Shown: piece by piece, positions 26,001-33,181 of the stretch
Layout of the letters: each line of letters opens with the position of its first letter
Position numbering within the stretch: the first letter of the stretch is position 1
Origin: Opitutaceae bacterium
Lineage (GTDB): Bacteria; Verrucomicrobiota; Verrucomicrobiia; Opitutales; Opitutaceae
Assembly (NCBI GenBank): GCA_030648295.1
Contig: JAUSID010000289.1
Location: 1 to 64,000, forward strand
DNA: 64,000 nt
Direction: 5' to 3'
Notes under the pieces: model-generated
Databases searched by the model: none
Told to the model about the DNA's origin: nothing
Seen by the model: only the letters and a program-made list of their open reading frames with translations
Made by a program: the position numbers and the translations under genes

Positions 26001-26361
26001 GCTCCTTCGTCACCACGGTGATCGCGGAGGCGAGATCCTCGACCTTGGAGTTCAGCCGGGTTCCGGACATGGTACTCGAGGCGTAGTAACCACGATCCTG
26101 CGACACGACCTCGAACGGCGAGAGGACAATCGTTTCATCCGGCGAGGCCTTCGCCGCCGGGATGGTGGTGCGCGGCGCGGCCTCCATGGCCGCCAGTTCA
26201 TCCGGATCGAGCCGGCCGTTGCCGTTTCGATCGTACTTCGCCAGGGTCACGGCATCGACGGCGGGCGTCTGGCCCAGGGAGAGGGTCGCGGCCAGCGGCG
26301 GTACCATCGCCGCGCGAACGAGCGCGGCCAGCGTGCGGGTAAGTCTGCTCGGAGTGTTCAT
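23002..26361 (-). CDS. TonB-dependent receptor with an N-terminal EF-hand
   Basis: The product is 1119 residues from MNTPSRLTRTLAALVRAAM, with an N-terminal export signal. Residues 44-55 read DRNGNGRLDPDE, a complete 12-residue EF-hand calcium loop (ligands D44, N46, N48, D52, E55). It is followed by the TonB box region ETIVLSPFEVV (76-86). The plug domain (about 100-250; VEISRGPNSTVFGLGNAAGT) and a large beta-barrel ending in FDL follow. The terminal aromatic residue is normal for outer-membrane barrel assembly. There is no STN or carboxypeptidase-like domain. It should import a large substrate across the outer membrane; the ligand is unknown. It is transcribed alone. Confidence 0.92.
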   Translation of the reverse strand: MNTPSRLTRTLAALVRAAMVPPLAATLSLGQTPAVDAVTLAKYDRNGNGRLDPDELAAMEAAPRTTIPAAKASPDETIVLSPFEVVSQDRGYYASSTMSGTRLNSKVEDLASAITVVTKEQMSDFAMLDINDVFLYEVGTEGTGTYTDFSVDRNGSPVDNTSVNPNGANRVRGVGPANISFGNFETSGRVPIDPINIDAVEISRGPNSTVFGLGNAAGTVNMQPASANVSRERSTLAARVDSYEGYRTSLDLNRVLKKGVLAIRGSAVYQHDGFVRKPSGTDTTRLNGMIRYQPFKYTSLTASHSYYHLDGTRTNVTMPRDAVTGWKKAGSPTWDPVTTTAKINGVAVPGRWTATSLPPYFSNANFRTLSTLFIDNGTVGFWSPSRTTSSTSPEVGNQNVVLVNTVSEPVRASQPLFSSDPSVDSKELYDYSSINLAGMNHNEDRTLTTHVQLEQIFLDTPRNLLALQAGYYREASTRNFRTLLGTPGSSGATGYLHVDPNERMIDGSPNPYFLRPFIGIYNVKAHRDNPNKRETARLQLAYRLDLRKEKNVFRWLGMHQVSAYGEYKDSRSRSTNYRDTINSEHAWYPRPTEVREGTAFNPPNVARVYYRYYVGDASGQNVDYAPRDFAPGTYPFRWGNGATGQFVTEQADLGAGYWFGSSSGWSRSLLKTNGAVLQSHLLKDRVVTTFGVRKDRTFNRGDADPRFTFGPDGIELIDGSMYAFDDNGWIRNQGTTKTAGVVLKPKPWFHLHYNQSDSFQPANLAVGLFNNPLPNPTGEGKDYGFSVNLFGGRLIARVNKYETTQFNSRNGSMRTLGQRVRSMDFDAPYSNVGLVVRARGWITNAAAAQGVTLSEDEINRRISEFTKLEPAYFIRSEDRNEQNSLVAETTDVTAKGTEFELHYNPSNFWTVKLNATRTESIDSNLSPGVINWVKLRQPVWESIIDPEIGRPWFTERYDNRTSAAQFLQNSVIAPLKIATATEGKSRPQIRKYRANLSTSYRLAGLGDNALLKRFTVGGALRWEDRGAIGYYGMEQLPAIITELDPARPVYDKAHLYGDLFLAYRTKVYSDKVAMTLQLNVRNIQESGRLQPISSYPDGTPNGYRIVDPRQFILTATFDL

Positions 26362-26566
26362 AGGTGGAAAACGGGCCTCGCGTTTTCGGTGAAAAACGGA
26401 GCCCGCCATGGGGTTGGGGTTCGGTGGCACCGAAGCACCGCACGATTGCGGCGCGGTATTCAACGCTCCGCGTCTTACAAAATAGTCAGGCAGGCCGCCG
26501 TCCGGCCGCGGCCGATGCACAAACCATTCGCCGCCCGACCTTCGATGGTCCAGCGTGACTTCGCGA

Positions 26567-28090
26567 ATGACGGCATCGGATCCATCAGTCGTGCGCTACG
26601 AATCGAAACCGCCTCCGGCCGCGAACCGCAGCGAGTTCACCATTGGCACCGCGGTGTTCCTGCGACTGCTGGCGCTGGTTCACCTCGTGGCGTTCGTCTC
26701 ATTCTGGGTGCAACTCGAGGGGCTCGTCGGTGCCAGCGGGCTGCTGCCGGCCAACGATTATTTCGCGGCGGTGCACAAACGGTACGGAGACTCCGCGTAT
26801 TTCCAGCTGCCGTCGCTCTGCTGGATTTTTGGCGCGGGCAAATTCCTGCACGTGCTGTGCGGCGCCGGAGTCATTCTGTCGGGCTTGCTGTTCGCCGGAA
26901 TCGCGCCGGCGATTTGCCTGGTCCTGCTCTGGCTCGGCTACCTCTCCCTCTCCTGCGCCGGCCAGATCTTCTTCAACTTCCAGTGGGACGCGCTGCTGCT
27001 CGAGACCACGCTCCTGGCGATCTTCGTCGCGCCGTGGTCGCGGCGGCCGGGCTCGCGCCACATTGAGCCGCCCCGGTTTGCGCGGCTCCTGCTTTGGTGG
27101 CTGCTCTTCCGGCTGATGTTTTTCGCCGGCGTGGTGAAACTTGCCAGTGGCGATCCGCTGTGGCGCGACCTCACCGCCCTCAATGTTCACTTCGAGACGC
27201 AGCCGCTGCCGACGGTGCTCGGCTGGTACGCGCACCAGCTTCCCGTGTGGTGGCACCGGGCGGAATGCGCCGGGATGTTCGCCATCGAACTCGTCGTGCC
27301 ATTTTTCATCTTTGCCCCGCGAATGCTGCGGCACAATGCGGCGCTCCTCCTCGCCGGCATGATGCTCGCCGTTGCACTCACCGGCAATTACACGTTCTTC
27401 AACTTCCTCGCCATCGCGCTATGCCTCGCCTGCTTCGACGATGCCTGGTGGCGCAACATCCTGCCGCAAAAAATTCGCCCGGCGCTGTCGCCAGACCCGA
27501 ACGCGCCACGCGCGCGCGTGCCAATCTGGCGGCAAGTAATCGTGACCTCGTTCGCCGTCCTGGTCTTCAGCTACACGCTCGCGCAATCGCTACCCGTGTT
27601 GGTCCCCTGGCTGGGGCTGCCACCAGGCTATCGGATCGCAGCGAGGCTCCTCGCGCCTTTCCGTTCCCTCAACAACTACGGGTTGTTCGCCATCATGACC
27701 AATCCGCGCCCGGAGTTGATCTTCGAGGGCAGCTCCGATGGCCGCGACTGGCGCGCCTACGAGTTTCCGCACAAACCCGGCGAACTGAAACGGCGGCCGA
27801 CCTGGGTCGCGCCGCATCAGCCGCGGCTGGACTGGCAGCTCTGGTTCGCGGCGCTGGGCGAGCCGGTGCAGAACCGATGGGTGTATTCGCTTTGCGAACA
27901 CCTGTTGCGTGGCACGCCCGAGGTGCTCGCGCTGCTGCGTCACAATCCGTTTCCGAATGGCCCGCCCCGCCACCTCCGCGTCGTCCGCTACGAATATCAT
28001 TTCACTGATCGCGCCACCCGCGCCCGAACGGGCCAGTGGTGGCGGCGCACGCCGATCGATTTCTACATTCCGTCCGCGAGGCTTCAGTGA
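26567..28090 (+). CDS. Lipase maturation factor (LMF1)-like membrane protein
   Basis: The product is about 507 residues from the ATG at 26567; a GTG 12 nt upstream is also possible. There are roughly eight transmembrane helices. Family signatures are FFNFQWDALLLETTLLAIF, MFFAGVVKLASGDPLWRDLT and FETQPLPTVLGWYAHQLP, which match vertebrate LMF1 and its bacterial relatives. The C-terminal domain (about 380-507; YEFPHKPGELKRRPTWVAPH, QPRLDWQLWFAALG) is the conserved hydrophilic part. LMF1 assists folding of secreted lipases in the ER. The bacterial role is not known, and no lipase gene is adjacent. Confidence 0.88.
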   Translation: MTASDPSVVRYESKPPPAANRSEFTIGTAVFLRLLALVHLVAFVSFWVQLEGLVGASGLLPANDYFAAVHKRYGDSAYFQLPSLCWIFGAGKFLHVLCGAGVILSGLLFAGIAPAICLVLLWLGYLSLSCAGQIFFNFQWDALLLETTLLAIFVAPWSRRPGSRHIEPPRFARLLLWWLLFRLMFFAGVVKLASGDPLWRDLTALNVHFETQPLPTVLGWYAHQLPVWWHRAECAGMFAIELVVPFFIFAPRMLRHNAALLLAGMMLAVALTGNYTFFNFLAIALCLACFDDAWWRNILPQKIRPALSPDPNAPRARVPIWRQVIVTSFAVLVFSYTLAQSLPVLVPWLGLPPGYRIAARLLAPFRSLNNYGLFAIMTNPRPELIFEGSSDGRDWRAYEFPHKPGELKRRPTWVAPHQPRLDWQLWFAALGEPVQNRWVYSLCEHLLRGTPEVLALLRHNPFPNGPPRHLRVVRYEYHFTDRATRARTGQWWRRTPIDFYIPSARLQ

Positions 28091-28112
28091 GGCTTTCGGG
28101 CGAACGGTTTTT

Positions 28113-28138
28113 TGGGAGCGCGACCGCCCCCGGTCGCA
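28113..28138 (+). repeat. REP-like half element TGGGAGCGCGACCGCCCC
   Basis: A 26-bp copy of the arm of the 136-294 repeat (TGGGAGCGCGACCGCCCC, then GGTCGCA) lies just after the LMF1-like gene. It forms a short hairpin by itself (GCGACC / GGTCGC). It lacks the opposite arm. Confidence 0.7.
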
Positions 28139-28217
28139 TTCCTGACCGACACGGGCTCCTATGGCGCACCCAGCGAAGTTGCCATTCACGCCGCGTCCCG
28201 CTTATTCAGTCCCACGC

Positions 28218-29438
28218 ATGCCGCCAACTTCCGCCCGCGATCGGTTCCTCGATTTGGTCCGCGCCGCGGTGCGCGAGCGACAGCTGCTCAAATTGACGCT
28301 CGGCAAATATCGCGGCCCTGACGCTTCGCTGCGCAACGTGTTCGTCCGCCCCGTTGATTTGAAGGCGGGCCCGCATCTCGCGTTTCTCTGGCGTCATGCC
28401 ACGCGCGACGTGACGAAAAACCACCCGCTCGCCGCCGCGGTCGGGGAACTGGAACGGCTGATTGGCGCCGATTTTCTCGACGCACATCTATTCACCACGA
28501 CGCAGAACGCGCAGCTCGAGACCAAGCCAGACGGCACGGCCCGGCTCAAGATCACCGCTGCGGCCACGCGCGCGGCGTCCGCTACGCCGCCGAGTCACGA
28601 TCGCGCGAAGTCACACGTCATCTCCGCGGACGCCGGCTGGCTGCGCGCGCTCGGCGTCACCAACGATCGTGGCCAGCCGCGCGAAGGCATGGCGGACAAG
28701 TTCCGGCAAATCCAGAAATTCGCCGAATTGCTTTCGCACCATCTCGCCGAAACGTTCGGTAATCCAGCCGGCGGGAGGAGCCCGGCCGCGAAGGATCAGC
28801 CGTTGCGGGTGGTAGACATGGGCAGCGGCAAGGGGTACCTGACGTTTGCGATGGCGGCGTTGCTCGGCGATCGCGCCACCGTGCTGGGCATCGAAGCGCG
28901 ACCTGAGCTCGCAGAACTGTGCAACCGCGTGGCGCAGGAACATGGGTTCGCGCCGCGATTGTCTTTTTCCTCCGGCCAGATAGCAGACACGCCGCTAAAA
29001 GGGTGCGACGTATTGATCGCCCTGCATGCATGCGACACTGCCACCGATGATGCCCTGGCGCACGGAATCGCGGCGGGCGCGCGACTTCTGGTGGTGGCGC
29101 CGTGTTGTCAAAAAGAACTGCGGCCCCAGCTCACCGCTCCGGCCGTGCTCGCCGAACCGCTGCGTCACGGGATATTTCAGGAGCGGCAGGCGGAATTCGT
29201 GACCGATGCGCTGCGAGCGATGCTGCTCGAATGGGCGGGCTTTCGGACGCGGGTACTCGAATTCATTTCCACCGAACACACCGCAAAAAATCTGATGATC
29301 ACGGCGACTCGCGCGCGGCCTCCGGGCTCCGTCGACGACGAAATGGCCAGGCAGATTCGAGCCTTGGCGGAATTTTTCGGCATCCGCCGTCAGCGGCTGG
29401 CATCGGCGCTGGAATTCTCGTTGTCCGCGCCGGACTGA
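28218..29438 (+). CDS. METTL25-like SAM-dependent methyltransferase
   Basis: The product is about 406 residues from MPPTSARDRF; an in-frame ATG 57 nt upstream is possible. The N-terminal about 150 residues are a family-specific domain (LLKLTLGKYRGPDASLRNVF). The Rossmann core has motif I RVVDMGSGKGYLTFAMA, then LGIEARPELAELCNR, LIALHACDTATDDAL and VVAPCCQKELRPQL. The HACD and APCCQ motifs are the signature of the METTL25/TRM13-like Methyltransf_32 group, some of which modify RNA. The C-terminal tail carries HTAKNLMITA. The substrate here is unknown, but RNA or a ribosomal component is the best guess. Confidence 0.85.
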   Translation: MPPTSARDRFLDLVRAAVRERQLLKLTLGKYRGPDASLRNVFVRPVDLKAGPHLAFLWRHATRDVTKNHPLAAAVGELERLIGADFLDAHLFTTTQNAQLETKPDGTARLKITAAATRAASATPPSHDRAKSHVISADAGWLRALGVTNDRGQPREGMADKFRQIQKFAELLSHHLAETFGNPAGGRSPAAKDQPLRVVDMGSGKGYLTFAMAALLGDRATVLGIEARPELAELCNRVAQEHGFAPRLSFSSGQIADTPLKGCDVLIALHACDTATDDALAHGIAAGARLLVVAPCCQKELRPQLTAPAVLAEPLRHGIFQERQAEFVTDALRAMLLEWAGFRTRVLEFISTEHTAKNLMITATRARPPGSVDDEMARQIRALAEFFGIRRQRLASALEFSLSAPD

Positions 29439-29630
29439 GTTACACAGGTCGCCCGCCGCACAACTCGACTGCACTCACCGCGTTGCCGGTGCCGCATCGT
29501 TGCAGAGAAATCCGCCGGGCCGCGCCTTGCACATCGCGGGCCAACGTGGTTCCCCGGCGCTGAAGTGTTTTAGCCGGGCACCTACTCCATCGCGGCAGAG
29601 TCAATGGGCCGCGGGAGGGGTGCGGGAGTC

Positions 29631-30197
29631 ATGAAACGGCGATTACGATTCATCAGCCTGGTACTGGCAACGACGGCGTCGGCCGCGGAACCGGCCGTCG
29701 AGTTTTCCGGCGTGTTGGTCGCGGACGGCCGGCCGAAGATTGCCCTGACCGACAAGAATACGCGCATCACGCGGTGGGTCGATCCGGGTGCAGAGTTCAA
29801 TGGCTACAAGGTGGCGCGTTATGTCGCTGATGAGGACGCCGTGCTCTTGCAGAAGGACGGACAGGAAATCCGGCTGCTGCTCATTCCGGCGAAAAGCCCC
29901 GAGGGTCCGCCCGCGCCCTCCGGGACGTTGCGGCCGGCCACACCGGTTGTCGCAGCCGCGAAGCCGGTGGTGCCCGCTCCCGCTCCCGTGCTCGCCCCGG
30001 AACCACCGACCCCGACGCCGAGCACCGGGCCCGCGACCGCCACCGGCAACGCCGCGATCACGCGATCGATTGAGCCCGGGGAAACGTTGCAGACCATTGC
30101 GCGCACCGCGGGGCTGTCCGTCGAACAGCTCAAGGTATTGAACCCAACGTTGAATGAGGGCTCGCTCCAACCCGGCCAGGTCATTCGGATCCGGTAG
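29631..30197 (+). CDS. Exported LysM-domain protein
   Basis: The product is 188 residues from MKRRLRFISLVLATTASAAE, a signal peptide, with a purine-rich GGGAG ribosome-binding site 6 nt upstream. A small beta domain (about 20-85; FSGVLVADGRPKIALTDKNT) is followed by a Pro/Ala-rich linker. A single C-terminal LysM domain follows (about 145-188; IEPGETLQTIARTAGLSVEQ ... LQPGQVIRIR), which should bind peptidoglycan. It ends with TAG immediately followed by the ATG of the Rsm22-like gene, so the two are translationally coupled. Confidence 0.82.
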   Translation: MKRRLRFISLVLATTASAAEPAVEFSGVLVADGRPKIALTDKNTRITRWVDPGAEFNGYKVARYVADEDAVLLQKDGQEIRLLLIPAKSPEGPPAPSGTLRPATPVVAAAKPVVPAPAPVLAPEPPTPTPSTGPATATGNAAITRSIEPGETLQTIARTAGLSVEQLKVLNPTLNEGSLQPGQVIRIR

Positions 30198-31280
30198 ATG
30201 ACCTGGTCCGACCTCGACTGGAACGCCCTCGATCGACTGCGCGAACGATTCCTCCGTGGCACCGCAGACTCCGGCGCGTATTGGGAAACTGCCGACGATC
30301 TCGCGGCGTACGATCTCACGTTTGGCGAACGGATTGGCTGGAAGTGGGATCACGTCCTGCGCGAACTTCGGTTGCGCGGTTGGCAGCCCGGTGGCCGGCG
30401 ACGACTGAAGACGGTGCTCGACTGGGGCTGCGGCAGTGGCGTCGCGTCGCGACGCGTAGTCGAATTTTTCGGGCCGGAAAGTTTCGAGTCGCTCACGGTC
30501 TGGGACCATTCGCCGCTGGCGGCGGATTTTGCCACCGAGGCGACGCGGCGGGCTTTTCCGAAACTGGACGTTTCGCAGGCCACGCCGGGTTTTCTCTCCG
30601 CGATCGAGGTCGTCGGGCTGCTGGTCGTGAGCCATGTGCTCAACGAACTGCCGCCGGAGGAGCTGGACGCGCTCCGACTGCTGGCGAAACGCGCCGAGGC
30701 CATCCTGTGGGTCGAGCCGGGAACCCACGAGATCAGCCGCAAGCTCGGCACGCTGCGGGAGGAATTGCGTGCGTCAGGATTTCGGGTACTCGCACCCTGC
30801 ACGCACGAGAACGAGTGCCCGATGTTCGCGATCGGCAACGAGCGCCACTGGTGCCATTTTTTCGCGCCGCCCCCTTCCGAGATTTTCGCTGACTCGAACT
30901 GGGTGAAGTTTGGGCATCGCGCCGGCATCGACCTGCGGAGCCTGCCCTATGCGTTCATCGCGCTCGATCGCCAGGCGTTACCGGGGGTCGCGCCGGAATC
31001 GGATCCCGCGCAAGGCATGTCGCCGGCGGCCGAGCCAGGCGATGAGGTGACGGAGCCGTTGCCCGATCTGTCGCGAATCATCGGCCGGCCCGAGCATTTC
31101 AAACCTTATGCGCGCTGGCTCAATTGCGATGCGGCCGGACTCACCGAGCTTGAGTTGCCCACGCGAAGCGACCCCGGCCTCTACAAGCAGCTCGAGCGCA
31201 CCAAAGCGCCGCTGGTGTATCGCTGGCGGCGTGACGGGCACAAAGTCCTCGCCGGCCAGCCGGTCGCCGAGTCCGGGTAG
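30198..31280 (+). CDS. Rsm22-like small-ribosomal-subunit methyltransferase-type protein
   Basis: The product is 360 residues starting directly after the stop of the LysM gene. Motif I VLDWGCGSG (73-81) is followed by VVSHVLNELPPEEL (143-156), WVEPGTHEISRKLGTLRE (171-188) and the cysteine motif APCTHENECPM (199-209) with WCHFF (218-222). These are the signatures of the Rsm22/METTL17 family, which binds the small ribosomal subunit during assembly. Family members carry an iron-sulfur cluster; here C201, C207 and C219 are candidate ligands, with one more cysteine needed. Pairing with an exported LysM protein is functionally unexpected. Confidence 0.85.
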   Translation: MTWSDLDWNALDRLRERFLRGTADSGAYWETADDLAAYDLTFGERIGWKWDHVLRELRLRGWQPGGRRRLKTVLDWGCGSGVASRRVVEFFGPESFESLTVWDHSPLAADFATEATRRAFPKLDVSQATPGFLSAIEVVGLLVVSHVLNELPPEELDALRLLAKRAEAILWVEPGTHEISRKLGTLREELRASGFRVLAPCTHENECPMFAIGNERHWCHFFAPPPSEIFADSNWVKFGHRAGIDLRSLPYAFIALDRQALPGVAPESDPAQGMSPAAEPGDEVTEPLPDLSRIIGRPEHFKPYARWLNCDAAGLTELELPTRSDPGLYKQLERTKAPLVYRWRRDGHKVLAGQPVAESG

Positions 31281-31335
31281 AGTCCGTCGCAACCCAAGCA
31301 GGGCACCGCAAGTGCCTTTGCTCTTAGCCGTATCG

Positions 31336-31504
31336 ATTCAGTGGACAACCGCGAATGAACGCGAATGGACGCAAATTCCAGAGGAGGAGGGGAGAATTGC
31401 CCAAGTGAAACCATGGTCACCGTTTGGTTGATCGTTTCCATTCTCCCCCCAAAGACGCGCTCTCCATTCGCGTGAATTGGCGTCTATTCGCGGTTGAACT
31501 GAAT
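31336..31504. mobile_element. MITE-like element, copy 2
   Basis: This 169-bp element is nearly identical to 11423-11588, with the same ends (ATTCAGTGGACAACCGCGAA on the left, TTCGCGGTTGAACTGAAT on the right). Differences cluster in the middle, where the first copy has TGCTCCCAAGAGATGCCC and this one TTCTCCCCCCAAAGACGCG. It has no coding capacity. Both copies lie in intergenic gaps in the same orientation. Confidence 0.75.
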
Positions 31505-31531
31505 TAGTCCGGGTTGGAAGTATTCAGTCCG

Positions 31532-31607
31532 GGTGGAGCGGCTTGCTCCCCAAGTCGCTTTTTTCGACTGAACGGTTCAAGCGCGCTGAGGAGCAGCGCG
31601 CTCCACC
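31532..31607. repeat. Inverted repeat GGTGGAGCG...CGCTCCACC
   Basis: The 18-bp arms (31532-31549 and 31590-31607) match at 15 of 18 positions. Between them lies AGTCG-CTTTTTT-CGACT, a smaller stem with a T-rich loop. The element directly follows the MITE-like copy. Confidence 0.5.
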
Positions 31608-31660
31608 TTTCAGTGGATTCGAATTCCCAGCGAGGACGCACTTCGACTGCATCGTCATCT

Positions 31661-31729
31661 TAGTTTGTCGGGGTCGAACGCGTGCTTCCAACCCCGCAGC
31701 ATATTGGTCATCCCACTCCCGACAAACTA
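31661..31729 (-). terminator. Stem-loop at the DUF1501 stop codon
   Basis: Perfect 12-bp arms TAGTTTGTCGGG (31661-31672) and CCCGACAAACTA (31718-31729) are present; the right arm contains the stop codon of the minus-strand DUF1501 gene. The loop has a further GGGGT/ACCCC pairing. Without a T-run it is not a classic intrinsic terminator, but its position suggests it caps the 3' end of the mRNA. Confidence 0.45.
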
Positions 31730-33181
31730 CGCGATCACGTCGCTCACGATCCGGCCGTGCACATCGGTCAGCCGAAAGTTTCGGCCCTGCGTCCGGAACG
31801 TCAGCCGCTCGTGATCGATCCCCATCAGATGCAGAAGCGTCGCCTGCAGGTCATGCACATCGACGGGATTCTCGACCACGTTGTAGCCCAGCTCGTCCGT
31901 GGCGCCGTACGTGAAACCGCGCTTCACTCCGCCTCCCGTCATCCAAATCGTGAAACACCGCGGATGGTGGTCGCGGCCATAATCGTCGGCGGTCAGTTTC
32001 CCTTGCGAGTAGTTGGTCCGGCCAAACTCGCCGCCCCAAATCACGAGCGTGTCGTCGAGCAGCCCGCGTTGCTTCAAGTCCGTGACCAGCGCGTAGCCCG
32101 CGCGATCCACGTCGGCGCACTGGCGCCGGATCCGCTTGGGGAGACTTCCGTGCTGGTCCCAGCCGGGATGATACAACTGGATGAAACGCACGTCGCGCTC
32201 CGCCAGCCGCCGCGCGAGCAGGCAGTTCGCGGCAAACGTTCCGGGGGTGCGCGCCTCCTCGCCGTAGAGCTCAAAAGTGGATGCGGGCTCCGACGCGACG
32301 TCCGCCACCTCGGGTACGCTGGTCTGCATCCGATACGCCATCTCGTATTGCCCCACGCGCGCGGAGATTTCGGGATCGCCGAGATCTTCGAACTGGCGGG
32401 CGTGCAACTCGGCCAGCCGGTCTAGCATCAACCTCCTCGCGCCAGCCGGCAGTCCGTCGGGATCGCGGAGATAGAGCACCGGATCGCTGCCGCCACGAAA
32501 CTGCACTCCCTGGTGTATGCTCGGCAGGAAGGCATTGCCCCAGAGCCGCGAATACAGCGGCTGGTCGATCCGATCCTTCGAGATTAACACGATGAACGCC
32601 GGCAGATTTTCATTCGCGCTCCCCAGTCCGTAGCTGAGCCACGAGCCCATGCTCGGCCGGCCCGGCAACTGGTGCCCGGTTTGGAAAAAAGTGATCGCCG
32701 GGTCGTGGTTGATGTGCGGCGTGTGCATCGAGCGGACGAAGCACAGCTCGTCGACCATCCGCGCCGTCCACGGCAGCAACTCGCTGACCCATGCCCCGGT
32801 GCTGCCGTGGCGGGCAAACTGGAACTGCGCGCCCGCGAGCGGGAGCTGCGCCTGGTTCGCCGACATCCCCGTCAGCCGCTGGCCCATGCGCACGCTTTCC
32901 GGCAGATCCTGGCCATTCCGTTCATTGAGCAGCGGCTTGTAATCGAAGAGATCGAGCTGCGACGGCCCGCCCGCCATGAACAGGTAGATGATCCGTTTTG
33001 CGCGCGGCGCGAAATGCGGCTGCGCCAGGATCCCGGCGAAGGGATTCACCGCCCCCGCGGCGCTGAGCGAACGCGGCAGCAGCTGCGACAACGCGATGCC
33101 GCCGAGCCCGAGCGCGAAGCGGCCGAAAAAATCCCGGCGCGTCATGCCCAAATCGAGATGATCGCAGAACATTGTTTTCAT
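31727..33181 (-). CDS. DUF1501 protein (exported, Tat-type signal)
   Basis: The product is 484 residues from MKTMFCDHLDLGMTRRDFFG. The TRRDFFGRFALGLGG segment is a twin-arginine signal. The mature protein has the DUF1501 (sulfatase-like alkaline-phosphatase fold) motifs: IIYLFMAGGPSQLDLFDYKP, MHTPHINHDPAITFFQTG, VIWGGEFGRTNYSQ and GRDHHPRCFTIWMTGGGVKR. The conserved His/Asp residues that would bind metal are retained. Its start overlaps the stop of the DUF1549/DUF1553 gene by 4 nt (ATGA), so both are made from one mRNA. In Planctomycetota and Verrucomicrobiota these genes form a conserved pair, thought to act in the periplasm on complex polysaccharides; the precise reaction is unknown. Confidence 0.92.
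   Translation of the reverse strand: MKTMFCDHLDLGMTRRDFFGRFALGLGGIALSQLLPRSLSAAGAVNPFAGILAQPHFAPRAKRIIYLFMAGGPSQLDLFDYKPLLNERNGQDLPESVRMGQRLTGMSANQAQLPLAGAQFQFARHGSTGAWVSELLPWTARMVDELCFVRSMHTPHINHDPAITFFQTGHQLPGRPSMGSWLSYGLGSANENLPAFIVLISKDRIDQPLYSRLWGNAFLPSIHQGVQFRGGSDPVLYLRDPDGLPAGARRLMLDRLAELHARQFEDLGDPEISARVGQYEMAYRMQTSVPEVADVASEPASTFELYGEEARTPGTFAANCLLARRLAERDVRFIQLYHPGWDQHGSLPKRIRRQCADVDRAGYALVTDLKQRGLLDDTLVIWGGEFGRTNYSQGKLTADDYGRDHHPRCFTIWMTGGGVKRGFTYGATDELGYNVVENPVDVHDLQATLLHLMGIDHERLTFRTQGRNFRLTDVHGRIVSDVIA

Larger units (their letters stand above)
31281..31726. other. Intergenic region made of repeats and stem-loops
   Basis: The 446-bp gap holds the second MITE-like copy (31336-31504), a stem GGTGGAGCGGCTTGCTCC / GGAGCAGCGCGCTCCACC (31532-31549 and 31590-31607), and a 12-bp stem whose right arm reaches the DUF1501 stop codon (31661-31729). 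I see no coding region. Confidence 0.6.

Noticed and set aside
23200-27066. Open frame of about 1288 codons on the plus strand opposite the EF-hand TonB receptor
   Set aside because: The translation has no domain-like pattern and the minus-strand receptor has clear plug, barrel and terminal Phe/Leu features.
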